Notes under the pieces: model-generated
Seen by the model: only the letters and a program-made list of their open reading frames with translations
Database searches by the model: none
What the model was told of the DNA's origin: nothing
Translations under genes and position numbers: made by a program
Shown: positions 1 through 7,499 of the stretch, in pieces
How positions within the stretch are numbered: position 1 is the stretch's first letter
How the letters are laid out: each line of letters starts with the position of its first letter
DNA from: Cyclobacteriaceae bacterium
Lineage (GTDB): Bacteria > Bacteroidota > Bacteroidia > Cytophagales > Cyclobacteriaceae
Assembly (NCBI GenBank): GCA_003565295.1
Contig: PXCO01000053.1
Location: 1 to 40,324 of the forward strand
Direction of reading: 5' to 3'
DNA: 40,324 nt

Positions 1-110
1 AACTTGTCCCAATCTTCGGGATAACCTGCCCCGTCCCGTAGCCATCGGGATCGGGGAACTCGATTTGGGTTGGTCATGCCCTGACTGCCGTTAGGCAGGC
101 TCGATTTCAT
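1..110 (-). repeat. Modular palindromic repeat, copy A
   Basis: This partial copy belongs to a dispersed palindromic repeat family also present near 12.8, 20.6, 23.7 and 27.9 kb. Read on the minus strand it starts at 110 with ATGAAATCGAGC, the same word that starts the other units. It then carries the optional hairpin module (CCTGMC-type arms, 80-100) and a second module with CCCCG/CGGGG arms at about 29-57. The first base of the unit overlaps the TGA stop of the DUF4924 gene, so here the repeat lies downstream of a gene, not upstream as in copies B, C and D. The left end lies outside the window. Confidence 0.7.
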
Positions 111-634
111 CACCTCTTTCCCGGGTAACAATGACTGAGATACCCAAGTACCTTGCCGAACTTTTCTGCGGCATTTAGCAATTCTTCATCTACTTTTTTG
201 CCATGAAGCCTGCAAAGCAGCAACCCATATATGCCATTGACACATACCTGTATCTCATGCCCCACTTCCTGGCCATCGGCGGCAAGCACATGGTCCACCA
301 CAAAGGGCTTGGCCTCCTGGTAGATTTGGAAATAGGCCTTGTCCTCCTTGAGCAATCCCCAATGTAGCCTCGCCAATTCATTTACGATGCGCTGCACGGC
401 AGGCAGGTGGCCAGATTCCCGGATTCCTGCTTTTTCCATTTCCCCGGCCAAATCCTTAAACCAATGCGTAACCTCGGCTTTTTCCCTGTCTTCTATGGGG
501 TAATGGGAGACCAGGTACTGTTGAAGCGCTTCCATATCAAAGTCGTAGGCCCTGATCAGGTCTTCCATTTGATACATGTAGACAATGTATTCTCCTATGT
601 TTTCATTTCTTTTTCTTTCTGCGACTTCTTGCAT
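110..634 (-). CDS. DUF4924 family protein
   Basis: This is a soluble protein of 174 residues with no signal peptide or membrane segment. It resembles the DUF4924 family known from Bacteroidota: an acidic, helical N-terminus beginning MQEVAERKRNENIGEY, then YMYQMEDLIR, and a helical C-terminal half around a KVDEELLNAAEKFGKVL stretch. Its function is unknown. An in-frame ATG exists 57 bases further upstream, but it lies inside the preceding gene. The ATG at 634 overlaps that gene's stop as TAATG, which fits translational coupling and sets the start. The last codon runs into the palindromic repeat at 1-110. The family call is from memory of the pattern. Confidence 0.75.
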   Translation of the reverse strand: MQEVAERKRNENIGEYIVYMYQMEDLIRAYDFDMEALQQYLVSHYPIEDREKAEVTHWFKDLAGEMEKAGIRESGHLPAVQRIVNELARLHWGLLKEDKAYFQIYQEAKPFVVDHVLAADGQEVGHEIQVCVNGIYGLLLCRLHGKKVDEELLNAAEKFGKVLGYLSHCYPGKR

Positions 635-1248
635 TAGGGGGTTACTTCTGATTTTAGTTTGCTGAGTTCCTTGTCGAAAAACTTGTCCCACTTCTGTTGC
701 TGGGTGGGGTTCCTGGGCTTGGTGGTTTCCAGGTCATAGAGCTGGTCCATCTGGTTCCAGGAGCGAAAATGCTTGCGAACGATTTGATTGAGCTGGTTTT
801 TATAATTTTTCTTGTCAAACTTAAACCCCTGTGCGTCCTTCACAATCCTGTAGCCGATGATCTGGGCAATCAAAAAATGCCCGTTTTCATGGTGTAACAC
901 CTGCGCCTTCACGGCATCACTTGCCTCGGAAAGGAAACTTTCCCGCACCTGGGACATTTCGTTTTGATGCTTGACGATGGCCTCCACTTCCAGCCGTACA
1001 TGGTCTGCATGGGTGGTGACACCCCGGATTTCCACATCGCAGGTACTGAGGCAGAGGGCGTTGATGGAAGATTTTCCCCTGATCTGGGGCACCACCGTAA
1101 AATCCTTCCACCCCAGGCTTCGGTTAGGGGTAATGGACACCTTGCCGGTGGGGGCATCATCGGTGAGTTGCTTTTCAGCAGTGGCCTCCGGCTGACCTAG
1201 AAAGGCCAGCCATACGAGAATCGTTTTTGCAATTGTCGCAGAGAACAT
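634..1248 (-). CDS. DUF922-like putative zinc-dependent envelope protein
   Basis: The protein has 204 residues. A hydrophobic N-terminus (about residues 1-24) looks like a signal peptide, which places it in the periplasm or outer envelope. Residues 46-50 (GWKDF) resemble the conserved W-x-DF motif of DUF922 proteins. Residues 120-124 read HENGH, an HExxH zinc-binding signature set in a helix followed by IAQI, as in that family, where peptidase activity is suspected. The C-terminus is basic and helical. It is the first gene of a two-gene unit with DUF4924 (TAATG overlap) and is divergent from lepA. The substrate is unknown, and the family assignment is by motif only. Confidence 0.65.
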   Translation of the reverse strand: MFSATIAKTILVWLAFLGQPEATAEKQLTDDAPTGKVSITPNRSLGWKDFTVVPQIRGKSSINALCLSTCDVEIRGVTTHADHVRLEVEAIVKHQNEMSQVRESFLSEASDAVKAQVLHHENGHFLIAQIIGYRIVKDAQGFKFDKKNYKNQLNQIVRKHFRSWNQMDQLYDLETTKPRNPTQQQKWDKFFDKELSKLKSEVTP

Positions 1249-1309
1249 GGTTTAGACAAGAATTTTAGAATGGTGGACGTATAAGATAACCATTTGCCAG
1301 GTTCGGAGG

Positions 1310-1327
1310 TTTCCCTATCACGGGAAA
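1310..1327. promoter_or_regulatory. Short inverted repeat in the divergent gap before lepA
   Basis: TTTCCC-TATCAC-GGGAAA forms perfect 6-base arms in the 155-base gap between the DUF922-like gene and lepA. It could be an operator or chance; nothing else supports it. Confidence 0.2.
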
Positions 1328-1386
1328 AGACCCCTGCCCTTGGAGAATTAAAATTACCAAATAATATTAAAACCCTAACAATTTGC

Positions 1387-1394
1387 TATTTTTG
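1387..1394 (+). promoter_or_regulatory. Candidate -7 box for lepA
   Basis: TATTTTTG matches the Bacteroidota -7 consensus TAnnTTTG exactly and lies 9 bases before the first ATG of lepA. Transcription would therefore begin a few bases before the start codon and give a very short leader. No good -33 TTTG was found at the expected spacing, so support is partial. Confidence 0.4.
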
Positions 1395-1403
1395 CACCCA
1401 ATT

Positions 1404-3197
1404 ATGAAGATGCAAAAAATAAGAAATTTCTGTATCATTGCCCATATTGACCATGGCAAAAGCACACTTGCAGACAGGCTGCTCCAGTTCACCAACACGG
1501 TGTCGGACAGGGAGATGCAAGACCAGTTGCTGGACAGTATGGACTTGGAGCGTGAGCGGGGGATTACCATTAAATCACATGCCATTCAGATGAAATACCC
1601 CTATCAAGGGGATGAATATACCTTGAATTTGATAGACACCCCGGGTCACGTGGACTTTTCCTACGAGGTATCCAGATCCATAGCCGCCTGTGAAGGGGCC
1701 CTGCTAATTGTGGATGCCTCCCAGGGCATAGAGGCACAGACCATTTCCAACCTGTACCTGGCCATAGGCCATGACTTGGAAATCATACCTGTGCTGAACA
1801 AAATCGACCTGCCCGGTGCGGAACCCGAAGTGGTGGCCGATGAGGTGATGGATCTCATAGGCTGCGATAGGGAGGACATTATCTTGGCCTCGGGAAAGGA
1901 AGGCATTGGCATAGAGGACATCCTCAATGCAGTGGTGGAGCGCATCCCCGCACCCAAAGGGGAGGAAGATGCTCCCTTGCAGGCCATGATCTTTGATTCC
2001 GTATATAATCCCTTTCGGGGGGTAGAGGTATTGTTCCGGATTTTTAACGGCACTTTGCAAAAGGGGGATAAAATCAAGTTTGTCAATACCGGCAAGGAGT
2101 ACGAGGCCGATGAAATAGGGGTACTGGGCATACAGCAAAAGCCCCAGCAGAGCATGTATGCGGGCAACGTAGGTTATTTGGTTTCCGGGATCAAAGTGGC
2201 CAAAGAGGTAAAGGTAGGGGATACCATCACCCATGTGAAAAAGCCCTGTACCCAAGCTGTAAAAGGTTTCGAGAACGTGAAGCCCATGGTTTTTGCGGGG
2301 ATCTATCCGGTGGAAACAACCGATTTCGAGGAATTAAGGGCTTCCATGGAGAAGCTTCAGCTCAATGATGCTTCCCTGGTATGGGAGCCAGAGACTTCCG
2401 CGGCCCTGGGGTTTGGGTTCCGGTGTGGGTTTCTGGGCATGCTCCATATGGAGATCATCCAGGAACGGTTGGAGAGGGAGTTTGACATGACTGTGATCAC
2501 CACGGTGCCATCGGTACAGTTCAGGGCCTTGATGAACAACGACCAGTACAGGGTCATAAATGCACCTTCTGATATGCCAGAGGCCAATTTGTTCAAACAT
2601 ATAGAGGAACCCTACGTGAAGGCCTCCATTATTACCGCTGCCGATTATGTGGGGCCTGTGATCCAGTTATGTATGGACAAGAGAGGACAAATCAAAAACC
2701 AGGTGTACCTTACCGCTGATAGGGTAGAGCTAGCCTTTGATATGCCCTTGGCGGAGATCGTATTTGATTTCTTTGATAAACTCAAGACCATTTCCAGAGG
2801 CTATGCCTCCCTGGATTACGAACTGATAGGTTTCAGGCAATCCCATATGGTAAGGCTGGACGTGATGCTCAATGGGGATGCTGTAGATGCCCTGTCGGCA
2901 ATCGTGCACCGGGACAAAGCCTACGAATGGGGCAAGCGGCTCTGCGAAAAGCTGAAGGAGCTGGTGCCCAGGCAAATGTTTGAGATCGCCATTCAGGCGG
3001 CCATAGGTACCAAGGTGATTGCCAGGGAAACCGTGAAAGCCCTAAGGAAAAATGTTACTGCCAAGTGTTACGGTGGGGACATTTCCAGGAAAAGGAAGCT
3101 GCTGGAAAAACAAAAGAAAGGGAAAAAACGAATGAGGCAGGTCGGCAATGTGGAAGTTCCGCAGGAGGCCTTTATGGCCGTGCTAAAGCTGGATTAA
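1404..3197 (+). CDS. lepA: Elongation factor 4 (LepA), ribosome back-translocase GTPase
   Basis: LepA/EF4 is a ribosome-associated translational GTPase implicated in back-translocation and in 30S biogenesis. The protein has about 597 residues, the usual length. All G motifs are readable: AHIDHGKST (P-loop), the switch region around RGIT, DTPGH and NKID. They are followed by the domain II barrel, the EF-G-like domains and the lysine/arginine-rich LepA C-terminal domain ending in [16 protein letters not shown]. The open frame extends back to a TTG at 1383, but that codon lies inside the likely -7 box, so ATG 1404 (MKMQKIRNF) is preferred; ATG 1410 is also possible. A strong terminator follows the gene. 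Confidence 0.97.
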   Translation: MKMQKIRNFCIIAHIDHGKSTLADRLLQFTNTVSDREMQDQLLDSMDLERERGITIKSHAIQMKYPYQGDEYTLNLIDTPGHVDFSYEVSRSIAACEGALLIVDASQGIEAQTISNLYLAIGHDLEIIPVLNKIDLPGAEPEVVADEVMDLIGCDREDIILASGKEGIGIEDILNAVVERIPAPKGEEDAPLQAMIFDSVYNPFRGVEVLFRIFNGTLQKGDKIKFVNTGKEYEADEIGVLGIQQKPQQSMYAGNVGYLVSGIKVAKEVKVGDTITHVKKPCTQAVKGFENVKPMVFAGIYPVETTDFEELRASMEKLQLNDASLVWEPETSAALGFGFRCGFLGMLHMEIIQERLEREFDMTVITTVPSVQFRALMNNDQYRVINAPSDMPEANLFKHIEEPYVKASIITAADYVGPVIQLCMDKRGQIKNQVYLTADRVELAFDMPLAEIVFDFFDKLKTISRGYASLDYELIGFRQSHMVRLDVMLNGDAVDALSAIVHRDKAYEWGKRLCEKLKELVPRQMFEIAIQAAIGTKVIARETVKALRKNVTAKCYGGDISRKRKLLEKQKKGKKRMRQVGNVEVPQEAFMAVLKLD

Positions 3198-3271
3198 TGC
3201 CTGCCGGTGAAGCTGGGGATATTATTCTAGGCTATCCACTGCAAACCCGCCATAACTGATTATCAAAAATG

Positions 3272-3323
3272 AATACTTTGTGTCCCGGTAGGCTAAACAC
3301 TTGGATACAAAGTATTTTTGTTT
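3272..3323 (+). terminator. Intrinsic terminator of lepA
   Basis: AATACTTTGTGTCC (3272-3285) pairs with GGATACAAAGTATT (3303-3316) over 14 positions with one G-U wobble, and a T-rich tail (TTTTTGTTT) follows. The tail also contains TATTTTTG (3313-3320), a perfect TAnnTTTG match that could act as the folD -7 box with a leader of about 80 bases. Confidence 0.8.
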
Positions 3324-3403
3324 CTAAAAAGTCAATAAACCCTGCTAGTGAAATAGATCGATCATCATAAGATAACCTTATTCATCAAAGCATTATACAC
3401 CTT

Positions 3404-4303
3404 ATGGAAACAACGAATAACCCCCAAATCATAGACGGAAAAAAAACATCGGCCACCATAAAAGAGGAGATCGCAGCCGAAGTGGTAAAGATCAAAGCAG
3501 CAGGAGGAAAAACCCCTCATTTGGCAGCCGTACTGGTGGGAGATGATGGGGCAAGCCAAACCTACGTAGGGGCGAAGGTAAAGGCCTGTGAGCAAATCGG
3601 TTTTACTTCCACCCTGGTGAAGCTTGATGCAGACATTTCTGAGGAGGGACTGCTTGAGGAGATTGAAAAATTGAACAGTAATGCTGATGTGGACGGAATG
3701 ATCGTGCAGTTGCCCTTACCTAAGCATATCAGTGTGCAAAAGGTGACCGAAAAAATCAGACCTGAGAAAGACGTGGACGGGTTTACACCTGCCAACGTGG
3801 GAAGGATGGCACTGAACTGGCCCACCTATGTTTCTGCCACCCCCAATGGCATAATGGAACTGATCAAGCGGTACAATATAGAAACCAGTGGGAAGCATTG
3901 TGTGGTAATTGGAAGGAGCCATATTGTGGGGTCGCCCATGAGTATTTTGATGGGAAGAAACGATAACCCCGGGAATTGTACGGTAACCTTGACCCATAGC
4001 AGGACTAAAAATCTGCCTGAAATCGCCAGAACCGCTGATATATTGATCGTGGCCATAGGGAAGGCCGAGTTTGTCACCAAAGACATGGTGAAACCCGGTG
4101 CGGTGGTCATCGATGTAGGCATACACAGGGTGCCCGATGCCAGCAAAAAAAGTGGCTTCCGCCTTATTGGTGACGTGAAATTTGACGAGGTGGCGCCTTT
4201 GGCCAGTGCCATTACCCCTGTACCCGGGGGAGTGGGGCCTATGACCATAGCCTCTTTGCTATACAACACCTTGATGGCTTCACAGCGGAAGATTTATTCT
4301 TAA
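3404..4303 (+). CDS. folD: Bifunctional methylenetetrahydrofolate dehydrogenase / methenyltetrahydrofolate cyclohydrolase
   Basis: FolD interconverts 5,10-methylene-, methenyl- and 10-formyl-tetrahydrofolate in the cytoplasm and supplies one-carbon units for purine and formyl-Met synthesis. The protein has 299 residues, typical for the family. The catalytic Tyr/Lys pair of the YxxxK motif is at Y54 and K58. The signatures IVQLPLPKH (substrate site), [10 protein letters not shown], the Rossmann [10 protein letters not shown] loop and the C-terminal [12 protein letters not shown] block are all present. It starts at ATG 3404, after the lepA terminator, and is followed after 60 bases by queE, which has its own leader RNA. 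Nothing unusual was seen. Confidence 0.97.
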   Translation: METTNNPQIIDGKKTSATIKEEIAAEVVKIKAAGGKTPHLAAVLVGDDGASQTYVGAKVKACEQIGFTSTLVKLDADISEEGLLEEIEKLNSNADVDGMIVQLPLPKHISVQKVTEKIRPEKDVDGFTPANVGRMALNWPTYVSATPNGIMELIKRYNIETSGKHCVVIGRSHIVGSPMSILMGRNDNPGNCTVTLTHSRTKNLPEIARTADILIVAIGKAEFVTKDMVKPGAVVIDVGIHRVPDASKKSGFRLIGDVKFDEVAPLASAITPVPGGVGPMTIASLLYNTLMASQRKIYS

Positions 4304-4328
4304 AGGGATTTTGTTATTGATTTTGAAT

Positions 4329-4363
4329 AGCGGTTCAATCACCCGCTTTAACAAAAATTTGAT
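4329..4363 (+). promoter_or_regulatory. preQ1-I riboswitch controlling queE
   Basis: The 35 bases before the queE start fold like a class I preQ1 aptamer. P1 is AGCGG (4329-4333) with CCGCT (4343-4347). The loop starts UUC and ends A-C, with C4342 in the position of the ligand-pairing cytosine (C15 in the Thermoanaerobacter tengcongensis aptamer). The tail TTAACAAAA is the same as I recall for that RNA. P2 can form between CAA (4336-4338) and TTG (4359-4361). The start codon follows at 4364, so ligand binding should fold the A-rich region upstream of AUG into a pseudoknot and block initiation. A preQ1 sensor on a 7-deazaguanine synthesis gene makes biological sense. The fold is read by eye. 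Confidence 0.85.
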
Positions 4364-4990
4364 ATGCTAGAGAAAGAACAGGTAGCTGAAGGAACCATGC
4401 TGCCACTTATGGAAGCCTTTTATACCATTCAGGGAGAGGGCAGTTTCACCGGGCACTCCGCTTACTTTATCCGTTTGGGAGGATGTGATGTGGGCTGCGT
4501 ATGGTGTGATGTGAAGGATTCCTGGGAGGCAGGGAAATGGCCTTTGGTAGGTGTGGAAGAAATTGTGAATGAGGCCATGAAATATCCGGCCAGGCTTGCC
4601 GTTATCACAGGTGGTGAGCCTCTAATGTACGATTTAGGGCCATTGACCAGTATGCTAAAGGAAAGGGGTTTTCAGGTGAATTTGGAGACCTCCGGTGCGC
4701 ACCCGTTGTCGGGGGAGTTTGACTGGATATGTTTTTCCCCGAAAAAATTCAAATCCCCTGTAGAAGGGATTTACGAGAAGGCGAATGAATTGAAAGTGGT
4801 GGTTTTTCATTCATCAGATTTTGAATTTGCGGAAGTGCATGCCGCCAAAGTGAATGAGGGCTGCGTAAAACTTCTCCAACCCGAATGGTCAAAATCCTCG
4901 AGATTTATGGAAAAAATCATAACTTATGTGAAAAATCACCCGGAGTGGAGGATATCTCTCCAGACGCATAAGTTTATGGATATACCTTAG
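4364..4990 (+). CDS. queE: 7-carboxy-7-deazaguanine synthase
   Basis: QueE is a radical SAM enzyme that converts 6-carboxytetrahydropterin to 7-carboxy-7-deazaguanine, on the path to preQ1 and queuosine tRNA. The protein has 208 residues. The cluster-binding cysteines are C41, C45 and C48 (CxxxCxxC). GEGSFTG precedes them, and TGGEP, the SAM-binding GGE motif, lies near residue 87. The C-terminus (RISLQTHKFMDIP) carries the family's conserved LQxHK-type ending. It starts at ATG 4364 directly after the preQ1-I aptamer, and the next gene begins 3 bases after its stop. No other queuosine gene (queC, queD, queF) is in the window. Confidence 0.95.
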   Translation: MLEKEQVAEGTMLPLMEAFYTIQGEGSFTGHSAYFIRLGGCDVGCVWCDVKDSWEAGKWPLVGVEEIVNEAMKYPARLAVITGGEPLMYDLGPLTSMLKERGFQVNLETSGAHPLSGEFDWICFSPKKFKSPVEGIYEKANELKVVVFHSSDFEFAEVHAAKVNEGCVKLLQPEWSKSSRFMEKIITYVKNHPEWRISLQTHKFMDIP

Positions 4991-4993
4991 TGG

Positions 4994-6919
4994 ATGAAAA
5001 AGGCTTGTTTGATTTGTGGAATCCTCACACTGATCCAATTCGGTGGGCTTTATGCCCAGGAATATTCGGTAATAGACAGAAGAGCTATCAAGCATTTTGA
5101 GGAGGGGGAGCAGTTCCTGCTGCGCAGGCAGTTGGATGAGGCGATGTACAGTTTTCAGGCGGCCTATGATAGAAGCTCGGATTTTTTCGAGGCTTACCTC
5201 AGGCATGCCCAGGTGCTGCTTACTAAAGGCCTGCATGAACGTTCGTTGGAAATTGCAGAAAGGGGGGAGCGAAGGCTAAAGGCCGACAAGGAAAAGCAGT
5301 TTAAGGGACGGTTTGGCTGGCTGATGGTGCAAATATACCTGGGGATGGGTGAATTCGAGAAGGCCCTGGAAAAAATGGATGAAACCAACCCGCATTTGGA
5401 TGAATCTTTTTTGGCCTCAGAGAATTACCAAAAGAGTAAGGAAAGGCTTGACTTTATATCAGAACACCTTAAATCTCCCTTGTCCATCACCAAGGAACGG
5501 CTACCTGAACCTTTGAACCGGTTTAGGCTTCAGTATTTCCCCGTATTAACTGCCGATAGCAAAAAGATTCTTTTCACCAAGAGAGACGGGCTTCACCAAC
5601 ATGACAATGAGGATATATACGTATCTTATTATGACGGTGAAAGCTGGACTGCCCCGGAGTCCATTTCCAAAACCATAAACACCCGTTACAACGAAGGCAC
5701 ATGCACGATTTCAGCGGATGGCAATATCCTGATTTTCACCTCTTGCGATACCCCTGACTCCTTTGGCTCCTGTGATCTATACCTCACGCAAAGGATCAAC
5801 GGGATCTGGCAGAAACCTGCCAATATGGGGAAAAATGTTAATTCCCGGTATTGGGATTCCCAGCCCTCCCTTTCTGCAGACGGGTCTGTACTTTTTTTCT
5901 CCTCTAACCGCCGGGAAGGATTTGGGGGTAACGACATTTGGTTTACGGAAAGGCTATCCAATGGCACTTGGTCGGAGGCCAAAAACCTCGGAGAAAATGT
6001 GAATACCCCAAAGGATGAGGTCTCCCCCTTTATTTTCTTCAACAACGAGATGCTATTCTTTGCTTCCGATGGTCATTTGGGATTTGGGGGGAAGGACATT
6101 TTTGTATCCAGCTTTGACGGGCAGGAATTTGGCCCACCCCGGAATTTGGGCTACCCCATCAATGACCAAAATGACCAATTGGCGCTTTTTATCACAGCTC
6201 AAAAGGATTACGCATATTACACCCAGAATGCTTACATAGAGGGAAGGCCGGATAGCTCTTTTCTATATCGCTTCGATTTCCCCAAAACCATTGACCTCGG
6301 GGAGAAGATCATCGTAACGGAAGGCAGGGTACTGGATGCGACAAGCGGAAAGCCTGTGGATGCCCGGCTTTCCTTGGTGAATCTGGCCAATGATAGCACC
6401 ATGTATGAATTCAGGTCCGACGGAATGACCGGAGATTTTGTGATGCTCTATCCCGACGATCAGGGTCTTTCTGGTCTTTATGTGGAAAAGAAGGGGTTTA
6501 TTCCCCGAATTTATAACGTGGAGAGGGATAGTTTGAAAAACAGGAAAAACCTATCCATTGAGTTGGACCCTATAGAGAGCGGGAAGAATTTTGTGTTCGA
6601 AAATATATTCTTTGATTTCGATAAAGCGGATTTGAAAGACGAGTCCATCAGTTCTCTGAGCAGGCTCGCTAAGTTTTTACAGGAGCATCCCAATTTGCGC
6701 ATCATGATAGAGGGCCATACCGATAACGTGGGTGGGGCGGCCTACAATGAAAACCTAAGTATGAAAAGGGCCAATTCTGTGAAAGATTATTTGAGCAAAC
6801 TGGGCATTGCCGAGGCACGGATGGAGACCGTGGGAAGAGGGGACAAAAAGCCACTTATGGAAAATGATACCGAGGAGAACCGGGCACTGAACCGGAGGAT
6901 AGAGGTGATTATTTTGTAA
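4994..6919 (+). CDS. PorE-like envelope protein: TPR, beta-propeller, CRD, OmpA domain
   Basis: The protein has 641 residues and a signal peptide ending near residue 21 (GGLYAQ). Domains in order are: TPR-like helices (about 26-135); PD40/WD40-like propeller repeats (about 176-420) with recurring SADG and GGNDIW/GGKDIF blade motifs; a carboxypeptidase-regulatory-like domain (about 440-510); and a C-terminal OmpA peptidoglycan-binding domain (about 530-641) with FFDFDKADL, GHTDNVG and KRANSV. This order matches PorE (PG1058) of Porphyromonas gingivalis, a T9SS accessory protein that anchors the machine to peptidoglycan. Unlike PorE I see no lipobox. Paralogues with this architecture are common in Bacteroidota, so PorE itself is not certain. 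It probably shares a transcript with queE (3-base gap). Confidence 0.8.
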   Translation: MKKACLICGILTLIQFGGLYAQEYSVIDRRAIKHFEEGEQFLLRRQLDEAMYSFQAAYDRSSDFFEAYLRHAQVLLTKGLHERSLEIAERGERRLKADKEKQFKGRFGWLMVQIYLGMGEFEKALEKMDETNPHLDESFLASENYQKSKERLDFISEHLKSPLSITKERLPEPLNRFRLQYFPVLTADSKKILFTKRDGLHQHDNEDIYVSYYDGESWTAPESISKTINTRYNEGTCTISADGNILIFTSCDTPDSFGSCDLYLTQRINGIWQKPANMGKNVNSRYWDSQPSLSADGSVLFFSSNRREGFGGNDIWFTERLSNGTWSEAKNLGENVNTPKDEVSPFIFFNNEMLFFASDGHLGFGGKDIFVSSFDGQEFGPPRNLGYPINDQNDQLALFITAQKDYAYYTQNAYIEGRPDSSFLYRFDFPKTIDLGEKIIVTEGRVLDATSGKPVDARLSLVNLANDSTMYEFRSDGMTGDFVMLYPDDQGLSGLYVEKKGFIPRIYNVERDSLKNRKNLSIELDPIESGKNFVFENIFFDFDKADLKDESISSLSRLAKFLQEHPNLRIMIEGHTDNVGGAAYNENLSMKRANSVKDYLSKLGIAEARMETVGRGDKKPLMENDTEENRALNRRIEVIIL

Positions 6920-7499
6920 TCCCACTTTTATCGAATGGAAAGTGAAATTGGCTTCCAATATAATTTTAGGTTACCTGGGTTTATGTTGGAATTTAATCAG
7001 CAGCTTTTTTTCCGTAAATATGAAAGCATCTTAGGTCACTGATGTGTTTTCGTCCATGCTATGCGTGATGAATGAAAAAAATGTCACCTAAAAAAGTTGA
7101 CAGAAAAGGAGCTTTTTAAATCTGTTTATTGTCAATAAAATAATTGATCGCTGAGACTATACCGAGCTTCAACCGGATTTTTAAATTCCACTTTCAAATC
7201 ATTCTTTTTGCGTCTATTTTTTTTAAACCCACGCAGATTTAGAAGATTTAAATCATAAATCTCAAACTGAATCGTTAATATAGCGTTTATTCTACAAGCC
7301 TATTCCAAGGTTTAACGACCTGTTGTGGAGTATCCCTAAAAGAAAAGATAGTTGCGGCAGGGACCCTTGTCTTTTGCAGCAAGCCACTGAAAATTGAGAA
7401 TTGCCTGCCTTGGAAAAAATAGTTGTATTGATGAGCCATAATCACCCGCAATTCCTTATGTTTCGTATATTGATAGCTCTTTAACCGCAAAGCACTTAT
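6920..7499. other. 580-base non-coding gap before the SusC gene
   Basis: This stretch is AT-rich with no convincing gene. It holds a small hairpin (ATTGG-CTT-CCAAT, about 6949-6961) that might end the upstream transcript, distant GGCAGG/CCTGCC arms near 7353 and 7404, and a short CGCAGATTTAGAAGATTTAAA stretch near 7233 of the kind often dispersed between genes. A minus-strand open frame at 7287-7490 has no recognisable domain or signal. The closest promoter-like word is TATGTTTC (7457-7464), one mismatch from TAnnTTTG, without a spaced -33 box. The promoter of the SusC operon must lie here but I cannot place it. Confidence 0.5.

Noticed and set aside
1383-1403. TTG start for lepA
   Set aside because: It overlaps the candidate -7 box and adds seven residues absent from typical LepA; ATG 1404 fits better.
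1704-2255. 183-residue minus-strand open frame inside lepA
   Set aside because: It is antisense to a certain gene, has no recognisable domain, and is explained by codon bias of the lepA frame.
4304-4328. Promoter between folD and queE
   Set aside because: T-rich words such as TTATTGATTTTG are present but none matches TAnnTTTG at a workable spacing.
7287-7490. 67-residue minus-strand open frame in the gap before SusC
   Set aside because: It has no domain, signal peptide or promoter. It could be a short dispersed repeat with an open frame but no second copy is seen here.
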